Below are positions 57,905-64,000 of a stretch of DNA of 64,000 nucleotides, piece after piece. Position numbers and translations under genes: made by a program. How positions within the stretch are numbered: the first letter of the stretch is position 1; each line of letters starts with the position of its first letter. Source of the DNA: Actinomadura sp. DC4 (GTDB lineage Bacteria > Actinomycetota > Actinomycetes > Streptosporangiales > Streptosporangiaceae). The notes under the pieces are model-generated. The model was not told where the DNA came from. It was given only the letters and a program-made list of their open reading frames with translations, and ran no database searches. The stretch is taken from positions 62,001 to 126,000 of the forward strand of contig NZ_JAUEQY010000022.1 of the NCBI RefSeq assembly GCF_030406325.1. The letters are read 5' to 3'.

Positions 57905-60330
57905 CGGCCGCGCCGGAGATCGGCAGCGCACGGCTGCGCTCCGAGGACGCCCGGCTGATCACCGGGCAGACCAACTGGACCGACAACATCCAGCTCCCCG
58001 GCCTGCTGCACGCCGCGTTCCTGCGCAGCCCGGTCGGCCACGCCCGCATCACGAACGTCGACGCGAGCGCCGCCCGCGAGCGGCCCGGCGTGATCGCCGT
58101 CTTCACCGGCGCCGACCTCGCCGACGAGCAGGGCAGCCTGCCGTGCGCGTGGCCGGTCACCGAGGACATGGTGCTGCCGGACCACCCGCCGATCGCGGTC
58201 GAGGAGGTGCGCTACGCCGGCGAGCCGGTGGCCGTCGTCGTCGCCCGCGACCGGTACGCCGCCGCGGACGCGCTGGAGTTCATCGACGTCGACTACGACC
58301 CGCTGCCGCCCGTCCTCGACATGGAGGAGGCGATCAAGGAGGGCGCCGACCTGGTCCACTCCTCCAAGGGCACCAACACGTCCTATGAGTGGACCTTCGA
58401 GGGCGGCGACGTCGACGCCGCCTTCCGCGACGCCCCCGTCGTCATCGAGCGCCGGTACGTCCAGCAACGCCTCATCCCGACCGCGATGGAGCCCCGTGCG
58501 GTGGTCTGCTCCGTGGTGGGCGATGAGTTCACCATGTGGTCGGCCACGCAGATCCCGCACATCCTGCGGCTCATGCTCGCCACCGTGACCGGCATCCCCG
58601 AGCACCGGCTCCGCGTCATCGCGCCCGACGTGGGCGGCGGGTTCGGCTCGAAACTGCAGGTGTACGGAGAGGAGGTCGCCTGCCTGCTGATCACCAGGCG
58701 GCTCGGCCGGCCGGTCAAGTGGACCGAGTCGCGCAGCGAGGGCAACGCGTCCGTGCACCACGGCCGCGACCAGATCCAGCGGCTGTCCCTGGCCGCCGAG
58801 GCCGACGGCCGCATCCGGGGGCTCAAGGTCGACCTGCTCGCCGACATGGGCGCGTACCTCATGCTCGTCACGCCCGGCGTCCCGCTGCTCGGCGCGTTCA
58901 TGTTCAACGGCATCTACAAGATGGACGCCTACCACTTCACGTGCGCCGGGATCTTCACCACCAAGACCCCGACCGACGCCTACCGCGGGGCCGGGCGTCC
59001 CGAGGCGACGTTCGGGATCGAGCGGCTGATGGACGAGCTGGCCGCCGAGCTGTCGCTGGACCCGCTGGAGGTGCGGCGCCGCAACTGGATCACTCATGAG
59101 GAGTTCCCCTACGACACGATCGCCGGGCTCACCTACGACTCGGGCAACTACGAGGCGGCGACCGAGAAGGCCCGTCAGCTCTTCGAGTACGACAAGCTGC
59201 GCGCCGAGCAGGCCGACCGGCGCGACCGCGGCGACCCCGTACAGCTCGGCATCGGCGTCTCGACCTTCACCGAGATGTGCGGCCTCGCGCCGTCGCGGGT
59301 GCTGGGCTCGCTGGCGTACGGCGCCGGCGGCTGGGAGCACGCGTCCGTACGGATGCTGCCGTCCGGCAAGGTCGAGGTGGTGACCGGTTCGTCCGCGCAC
59401 GGGCAGGGCCACGAGACCGCGTGGGCGCAGATCACCGCCGACCGGCTCGGCGTGCCGTTCGAGGACGTACGCGTGCTGCACGGCGACACGAGCATCTCGC
59501 CCAAGGGCATGGACACCTACGGCTCGCGGTCGCTCGCGGTCGGCGGCGTGGCGCTCTACAACGCCTGCGACAAGGTCATCGACAAGGCCCGCCGGATGGC
59601 GGCGCACATGCTGGAGGCCGACGAGCAGGACGTGGAGTTCGCCAACGGCGCCTTCTCCGTACGCGGCGTGCCCGACCAGTCCCGGACGATCCAAGAGATC
59701 TCGACCGCCACGTTCGCGGCGCACGACCTGCCCGACGGCTTCGAGCCGTCGCTGGACTCCGACGCCACCCACGACCCGGACAACTTCTCCTTCCCGCACG
59801 GCACGCACCTGTGCGCCACGGAGGTGGACACCGAGACCGGGTTCGTGAAGATCCGCTCCTACGTCGCCGTGGACGACGTCGGCAAGGTCGTGAACCCGCT
59901 GATCGTCGAGGGCCAGGTGCACGGCGGTCTCGCCCAGGGCATCGCGCAGGCCCTGTACGAGGAGGCGGTCTACGACAGCGATGGCAACCTGACCACGACG
60001 ACGATGGCCGACTACCTGGTGCCCTCGGCATCGGACCTGCCGACCTTCACCACCGACCGCACCGAGACGCCGGCCACCACCAACCCGCTGGGCGTCAAGG
60101 GCGTCGGCGAGGCGGGCACGATCGCCTCGACGCCGGCCGTGGTCAACGCGATCGTCGACGCGCTGCGGCCGTACGGCGTCGCCGACGTGCCCATGCCCTG
60201 CACGCCCGAGCGGGTGTGGCGGGCATGTCGTGCCGGAGGCGCGCAGGAAGCAGGGCGGGGCGGTGGGCCGGAACACTCTGCGCAGCCCGGAGCGGGCGGC
60301 GGGCTCGGCTCGGCCGGAGGTGAGGCATGA
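57901..60330 (+). CDS. Molybdenum hydroxylase large subunit, CoxL-like form II
   Basis: 809-residue molybdopterin-cytosine-dinucleotide subunit. The active-site loop is A-Y361-R-G-A-G-R, the form II type, not the A-Y-R-C-S-F-R loop of true CO dehydrogenase. The catalytic Glu737 is in G-V-G-E-A-G. M-E-P-R-A near 195 and D-V-G-G-G-F-G-S-K near 240 are the cofactor sites. The C-terminus ends in a Gly-rich tail. Substrate could be a purine, aldehyde or N-heterocycle. Confidence 0.9.
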   Translation: MTAAPEIGSARLRSEDARLITGQTNWTDNIQLPGLLHAAFLRSPVGHARITNVDASAARERPGVIAVFTGADLADEQGSLPCAWPVTEDMVLPDHPPIAVEEVRYAGEPVAVVVARDRYAAADALEFIDVDYDPLPPVLDMEEAIKEGADLVHSSKGTNTSYEWTFEGGDVDAAFRDAPVVIERRYVQQRLIPTAMEPRAVVCSVVGDEFTMWSATQIPHILRLMLATVTGIPEHRLRVIAPDVGGGFGSKLQVYGEEVACLLITRRLGRPVKWTESRSEGNASVHHGRDQIQRLSLAAEADGRIRGLKVDLLADMGAYLMLVTPGVPLLGAFMFNGIYKMDAYHFTCAGIFTTKTPTDAYRGAGRPEATFGIERLMDELAAELSLDPLEVRRRNWITHEEFPYDTIAGLTYDSGNYEAATEKARQLFEYDKLRAEQADRRDRGDPVQLGIGVSTFTEMCGLAPSRVLGSLAYGAGGWEHASVRMLPSGKVEVVTGSSAHGQGHETAWAQITADRLGVPFEDVRVLHGDTSISPKGMDTYGSRSLAVGGVALYNACDKVIDKARRMAAHMLEADEQDVEFANGAFSVRGVPDQSRTIQEISTATFAAHDLPDGFEPSLDSDATHDPDNFSFPHGTHLCATEVDTETGFVKIRSYVAVDDVGKVVNPLIVEGQVHGGLAQGIAQALYEEAVYDSDGNLTTTTMADYLVPSASDLPTFTTDRTETPATTNPLGVKGVGEAGTIASTPAVVNAIVDALRPYGVADVPMPCTPERVWRACRAGGAQEAGRGGGPEHSAQPGAGGGLGSAGGEA

Positions 60331-61172
60331 TTCCCGGATCGTTCGACTACGTACGGCCGTCGTCGCTGGACGAGGCCGTCTCGGCGCTGCGCGACGCGGG
60401 CGACGAGGGCAAGGTGATCGCCGGTGGGCAGAGCCTGCTGCCGCTGCTGCGGCTCCGGCTCGCCTACCCGGAGACGCTGATCGACCTCGGCTCGCTGCCG
60501 GAGCTGCGCGGCGTACGCGACGAGGGCACCTCGCTGCTGGTGGGCGCCATGACCTCGCACTACGAGGTGCTGCGCGACCCGCTGATCCGCGAGTACGCCC
60601 CCCTGGTCGCGGCGGCCACCTCGACCGTCGCCGACCCGGCCGTACGCCACCGGGGCACGTTCGGCGGCGCCCTCGCGCACGCGGACCCGGCGGGCGACCT
60701 GCCGGCGGTCGCGCTCGCGATGGACGCGGTGTTCGTGACGTCGTCGCGGGAGATCCCGGCGAGTGAGTTCTTCGCCGACTACCTCACCTCGGCGCTCGAA
60801 CCCGACGAGGTCCTCGTGGGCGTCCGCCTGCCCAAGGCGTACGCCGGCTGGGGCTTCCACTACGAGAAGTTCCACCGCACCGCGCAGGCCTGGGCGATCG
60901 TCGGGGTCGCCTGCCTCGTGAACCGCTCGAACGGAGAGATCACCGGCGCCCGGGTCGGGCTCACCAACATGGGCTCGGCCCCCGTACGCGCGTCGGCGGT
61001 GGAGGAGGCGGTCACGGGCGGCGCGGCCGACCGCGAGGCGTTCCGCGGCGCGGCGTCCCACGCCGCCGAGGGCACCAGCCCGCCCAGCGATCTGCACGGG
61101 TCCGCCGAGTACCGGCAGCACCTCGCGCAGGTCCTGACCGCTCGTGCCCTGGCCACGGCGGCGAGCGTGTAG
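60327..61172 (+). CDS. Molybdenum hydroxylase FAD subunit, CoxM-like
   Basis: 281 residues; FAD-binding motifs A-G-G-Q-S-L-L-P near residue 32 and H-R-G-T-F-G-G-A-L-A-H-A-D-P near 110. Passes electrons from the iron-sulphur subunit to an acceptor. The ATG at 60327 overlaps the large-subunit stop by four bases. Confidence 0.93.
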   Translation: MIPGSFDYVRPSSLDEAVSALRDAGDEGKVIAGGQSLLPLLRLRLAYPETLIDLGSLPELRGVRDEGTSLLVGAMTSHYEVLRDPLIREYAPLVAAATSTVADPAVRHRGTFGGALAHADPAGDLPAVALAMDAVFVTSSREIPASEFFADYLTSALEPDEVLVGVRLPKAYAGWGFHYEKFHRTAQAWAIVGVACLVNRSNGEITGARVGLTNMGSAPVRASAVEEAVTGGAADREAFRGAASHAAEGTSPPSDLHGSAEYRQHLAQVLTARALATAASV

Positions 61173-61186
61173 GTCGATGTTCGCTT

Positions 61187-61239
61187 CGCCGACGCGGGGC
61201 GGGGAGGGCGTCTTGTGCCTTCCCCACTCCGCGTCGGCG
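61187..61239 (+). terminator. Long hairpin between coxM and coxG
   Basis: CGCCGACGCGG (61187-61197) pairs perfectly with CCGCGTCGGCG (61229-61239); the loop can pair further (GGGGAGG with CCTTCCCC). It follows the coxM-like stop by 14 bases. TATGCT at 61258-61263 in the remaining space may be a -10 element giving coxG its own promoter. Confidence 0.65.
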
Positions 61240-61293
61240 GAGAACCCGGGTGCTTCGTATGCTGCTTCCTAAGGAGGCACCAAGAGGAGGGCC

Positions 61294-62106
61294 ATGGAAC
61301 TCGATCACGAATTCACCGTTCCGGTACCGGTCGACCAGGCGTGGCCGGTCCTGCTCGACGTCGAGCGGATCGCACCCTGCATGCCGGGCGCGACACTGGA
61401 CTCGGTCGACGGCGACGAATTCACCGGCCGCCTCAAGGTGAAGCTCGGGGCGATGACGATCACGTACAAGGGCTCGGCCCGGATCGCCTCGCAGGACGCC
61501 GGTACCCACACCGTGTCCATCGAGGGCACCGGCAAGGAGGCACGCGGTTCGGGCACGGCCAGCGCGACCGTACAGGCGCAGATGCACGACGAGGGCGAGC
61601 GGACCCGCGTCACGGTGCACACGAAGCTCAACGTGACCGGCCGGCCCGCGCAGTTCGGGCGGAACATCATGTCCGAGGTGGGCGGCAAGCTGGTCAACCG
61701 GTTCGCCGGCAACCTCGCCGACGAGATCACCCGGCCGGTCGAACCGGCTCCTGAGGTCGCTCCCGAGGCGAGCGCGCCCGCGCCGCAGGCGACTCAGGCC
61801 GAGACCGCGGCTCCTGCTCCGGCACCCGCCGAGGCAGTGCCGGGCGGGGAGGGCGCTCCGCAGGCCGCGGAGGCCGTGACCGAGCCTCAGGTCGCGCCGG
61901 TGGAGGCCGAGCCCGCCGTCGAACCCGCACCTGAGGCCCCGCGGCGGCCCGCCACCGCTCGTCCCGCCGACGACGAGGCCATCGACCTGCTGGAGTTCGC
62001 GGGTCCCTCGATCGCCAAACGGCTGGCCCCGGTGGTCGCCGGGCTGGCGGCGGCGTGGATGCTCCGGCGTCTCGTCAGGCGGCGTGGCCGGCGCTCAGGC
62101 GAGTGA
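61294..62106 (+). CDS. CoxG-like SRPBCC protein with membrane anchor
   Basis: 270 residues: an SRPBCC domain (1-145; A-W-P-V-L-L-D-V-E-R-I-A-P-C-M-P-G-A), a Pro/Ala/Glu-rich linker (about 148-225), and a C-terminal transmembrane helix ending in R-R-L-V-R-R-R-G-R-R. CoxG proteins anchor or deliver substrate to CO dehydrogenase-like enzymes at the membrane; here the partner is the form II hydroxylase. GAGGAGG precedes the ATG. It overlaps the tetR gene end by 12 bases. Confidence 0.88.
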   Translation: MELDHEFTVPVPVDQAWPVLLDVERIAPCMPGATLDSVDGDEFTGRLKVKLGAMTITYKGSARIASQDAGTHTVSIEGTGKEARGSGTASATVQAQMHDEGERTRVTVHTKLNVTGRPAQFGRNIMSEVGGKLVNRFAGNLADEITRPVEPAPEVAPEASAPAPQATQAETAAPAPAPAEAVPGGEGAPQAAEAVTEPQVAPVEAEPAVEPAPEAPRRPATARPADDEAIDLLEFAGPSIAKRLAPVVAGLAAAWMLRRLVRRRGRRSGE

Positions 62107-62667
62107 GTCGATCCAGCGTTCGAGGCGGCGTCCTTCTACGGCCATGAGCTCGGGGTCGCGGAAGGTGTTCGTGAGCAGGGAGATGCCCTGGTAGGCGGCG
62201 AACAGGGCGACCGCGAGCTCGCGTGAGTCGGCGCGGCCCATCGCCGCGAACTGCTCCTCGATCCAGTCGAGCAGGCGCCGCATCACCCCGGCGATCACCT
62301 GGTCGAGGCCGTCGTCGCGCTTGTCGAGCTCGGCGGCGAGAGTCCCGGTGGGACAGCCGTAGCGTGCGGTGACCTCGCTCTGGCCGACCCAGCCGCGTAC
62401 GAGGGCCTTCAGCCGCTCCTGCGGCACGGGCAGCGCGCCGAGGGACTCGATCGTCTCCTGGAGGCCGCGCGCCTGGGTGTCGATCGCCGCCTCGACCAGC
62501 TGGTCCTTGGTCTTGAAGTAGTAGTAGACGTTGCCCACGGGAACGTCGGCCGCCTGCGCGATGTCCGCGAGCGTGGTCCTCTCGGCCCCCTGCTCGTGGA
62601 GCACCCGGGCGGCGGCGTCGGCCAGCCGCTCCCGTTTGCCGGCCTGCCGGACCTTCGAGTCAGTCAC
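62095..62667 (-). CDS. TetR family transcriptional regulator
   Basis: 190 residues; HTH at about 25-65 (T-T-L-A-D-I-A-Q-A-A-D-V-P-V-G-N-V-Y-Y-Y-F). C-terminal ligand domain has Cys in Y-G-C-P-T-G. GTG start at 62667. Divergent from the NmrA-like gene with 71 bases between, containing a 16-base palindrome; likely represses that gene and itself. Confidence 0.9.
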   Translation of the reverse strand: MTDSKVRQAGKRERLADAAARVLHEQGAERTTLADIAQAADVPVGNVYYYFKTKDQLVEAAIDTQARGLQETIESLGALPVPQERLKALVRGWVGQSEVTARYGCPTGTLAAELDKRDDGLDQVIAGVMRRLLDWIEEQFAAMGRADSRELAVALFAAYQGISLLTNTFRDPELMAVEGRRLERWIDSLA

Positions 62668-62670
62668 CCC

Positions 62671-62726
62671 ACTAACTGTAGACGCGACTCCCTTGATCGG
62701 CTAGCGTCTTAGTTAGTCAACTAACT
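62671..62726. promoter_or_regulatory. Operator candidate for the TetR regulator
   Basis: AGTTAGT-CA-ACTAACT (62711-62726) is a perfect palindrome with 7-base arms, 12 bases before the NmrA-like ATG; a single half-site ACTAACT (62671-62677) lies three bases before the tetR GTG. The sequence is A/T-rich against a very GC-rich background. This is the normal layout of TetR-controlled divergent pairs. Confidence 0.75.
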
Positions 62727-62738
62727 CGGGAGTGAGAA

Positions 62739-63545
62739 ATGATCGTGGTGACAGGCGCGACCGGAAACGTCGGACGCGAGCTCGTACGGACGCTGACCGC
62801 CTCGGGCGAACGGGTACGGACGGTCTCACGGAACCCCGCGAAGGCGTCCGGGCACTGGGCGGCCGACCTCGCCGAACCCGCCGGACTGAAGACCGTTCTG
62901 GAAGGGGCCGACGCGCTGTTCCTGCTCGTCGCCGGGGAGGATCCACGCGGCGTGCTGGAGGTCGCCGCGCAGGCCGGAGTACGACGGGTGGTGCTGCTGT
63001 CCTCCCAGGGCGCGGGCTTCCGGCCGGCCGACTACCGCCACCCGGTGACCTTCGAGCAGGCCGTACGCGCGTCGGGCCTCGACTGGACGATCCTGCGTCC
63101 GGGCGGCTTCGCCTCGAACGCCTACCGCTGGGCCGAGACGATCCGCACGCACCGGACGGCCGCCGCACCGTTCGCGGACGTCGGCCTGCCGAGCGTCGAC
63201 CCGGCCGACCTCGCCGAGGTCGCCGCCGCGGTCCTGCGGGAGCCGGGCCACACGGGCCGGACCTACGACCTGACCGGCCCGGCCGTGATCACCCCGCGCG
63301 AACAGGCGGCGGCGATCGGCGCGGCGCTGGGCGAGCCGGTGCGATTCGTCGAGCAGACCCGCGAGGAGGCGCGCACAGCGATGCTGCGCTTCATGCCCGA
63401 GCCGGTCGTCGAGGGCACGCTCGCCATCCTCGGCACCCCGACCCTCGCCGAACGGCAGATCAGCCCGGCCGTCGAGCAGATCCTCGGCCGCCCGCCCCGT
63501 ACGTTCGCCACCTGGGCGGAACGCAGCGCCCCGGCGTTCCGCTGA
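62739..63545 (+). CDS. NmrA-like NAD(P)-binding oxidoreductase
   Basis: 268-residue atypical short-chain dehydrogenase of the NmrA/QOR2 group: V-T-G-A-T-G-N-V-G-R at the N-terminus binds NAD(P); L-L-S-S-Q-G and I-L-R-P-G-G-F follow. The usual Tyr-x-x-x-Lys is absent, so it may be a redox sensor or quinone reductase. Likely controlled by the divergent TetR. Confidence 0.85.
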   Translation: MIVVTGATGNVGRELVRTLTASGERVRTVSRNPAKASGHWAADLAEPAGLKTVLEGADALFLLVAGEDPRGVLEVAAQAGVRRVVLLSSQGAGFRPADYRHPVTFEQAVRASGLDWTILRPGGFASNAYRWAETIRTHRTAAAPFADVGLPSVDPADLAEVAAAVLREPGHTGRTYDLTGPAVITPREQAAAIGAALGEPVRFVEQTREEARTAMLRFMPEPVVEGTLAILGTPTLAERQISPAVEQILGRPPRTFATWAERSAPAFR

Positions 63546-63628
63546 GCCGGAGGACTCCCTCCCCCGGCCGCACCCTGACACCCCTGCGACCCGACCTGAT
63601 CGCCGTGGTCTCGATCTAGAGTGAGCCC

Positions 63629-64000
63629 ATGACCGACCTGTCCAGGGCGTACGCCGCCCTGCTCGACGCCGAGGATCCGATCGCCTCGCTGCGGGACGCC
63701 TTCGTGAACGACGACCCCGAGCTGATCTATCTCGACGGCAACTCGCTCGGGCGGCTGCCGAAGGCGACCACCGAGCGGGTCGCGCGGGTCGTACGGGAGG
63801 AGTGGGGCGCCGACCTGATCCGGTCGTGGGACCACTGGGTCGACCTGCCGGCCCGCGCCGGCGACCTGATCGGCGAGGCGCTCCTGGGCGCGGCGGCGGG
63901 TCAGGTCGCCGTCTCGGACTCGACCACGGTCAACCTCTACAAGCTGGCCGTCGCCGCCCTGGACGCCCGCCCGGACCGTACGGTGATCGTCACCGACGAC
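63629..64000 (+). CDS. kynU: Kynureninase, N-terminal part
   Basis: The first 124 residues, running off the right edge. Y-L-D-G-N-S-L-G-R-L-P and V-S-D-S-T-T-V-N-L-Y-K-L match the N-terminal part of kynureninase, a PLP enzyme that cleaves kynurenine to anthranilate and alanine. The PLP Lys is outside the window. ATG at 63629. Confidence 0.88.
   Translation, partial: MTDLSRAYAALLDAEDPIASLRDAFVNDDPELIYLDGNSLGRLPKATTERVARVVREEWGADLIRSWDHWVDLPARAGDLIGEALLGAAAGQVAVSDSTTVNLYKLAVAALDARPDRTVIVTDD

Noticed and set aside
57823-60276. An 817-codon open frame on the minus strand
   Set aside because: Antisense to the molybdenum hydroxylase large subunit, whose cofactor and active-site motifs are intact.

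Overview
The window is chromosomal DNA from a high-GC actinobacterium. Codon third positions are nearly always G or C, GTG starts are common, adjacent stops and starts overlap by one or four bases, there is a mycothiol-dependent DinB-type enzyme, and a perfect actinobacterial DnaA-box sequence is present. The gene order deoA-cdd-BMP transporter ... acyl-CoA mutase ... SCO4848-type protein-dac ... trpS ... mdh ... folD-purH-purN ... perM-sucD-sucC ... pcrA matches, as I recall it, a core block of Streptomyces coelicolor (around SCO4797-SCO4890, reversed). The subset pcrA/uvrD1-sucC-sucD-perM-purN-purH matches mycobacteria (Rv0949-Rv0957). The genus cannot be fixed from the sequence; a Thermomonosporaceae/Streptosporangiales member is my best guess.

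Layout. 1-1131: the 5' end of a secreted X-Pro peptidase with a pentapeptide-repeat linker, then about 670 bases without a gene. 1800-8457: a nucleoside uptake and salvage operon (BMP lipoprotein, ATPase, two permeases, cytidine deaminase, thymidine phosphorylase) with a strong hairpin after the lipoprotein gene. 8635-11056: an M20 amidohydrolase overlapping a YbdK-type carboxylate-amine ligase. 11306-19477: a mycothiol-linked enzyme, the large subunit of a methylmalonyl-CoA-type mutase, a D,D-carboxypeptidase, a YihY protein, a 2'-5' RNA ligase-like protein, trpS and a CorC/HlyC protein. 19577-21679: galE and galK. 22159-30831: malate and isocitrate dehydrogenases, an FHA-HTH regulator, and the one-carbon/purine cluster purN-purH-unknown-folD. 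31496-35230: perM and succinyl-CoA synthetase.

35439-44851 separates sucC from pcrA and looks like a more variable interval. It holds a GH15-like glycosidase, a large membrane P-loop NTPase of KAP type, a stand-alone B12-binding subunit (probable partner of the mutase 26 kb away), carbonic anhydrase with a previously easy-to-miss 43-codon frame in front of it, a nucleoside hydrolase/PIG-L pair, PTS-type dihydroxyacetone kinase (dhaKLM) and an SRPBCC protein. pcrA follows, then a secreted beta-helix protein, a PspC-linked two-component system facing a PspC membrane protein, a GT-C mannosyltransferase-like protein, a cysteine-dioxygenase-like cupin that has lost its first metal motif and sits behind a possible poly-Cys leader, a frameshifted small gene, PhoD, and a 39-residue basic protein with a TTA codon.

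The right end carries a molybdenum hydroxylase operon (CoxS/L/M-like, form II active site, plus CoxG), a divergent TetR/NmrA pair with a clear operator candidate, and the start of kynureninase. No rRNA, tRNA, CRISPR array, insertion sequence or prophage was seen. The most interesting unexplained items are the Met-Cys protein coupled to purH, the KAP-type membrane NTPase, the small basic TTA-containing protein, the 43-codon frame before carbonic anhydrase and the poly-Cys leader candidate.
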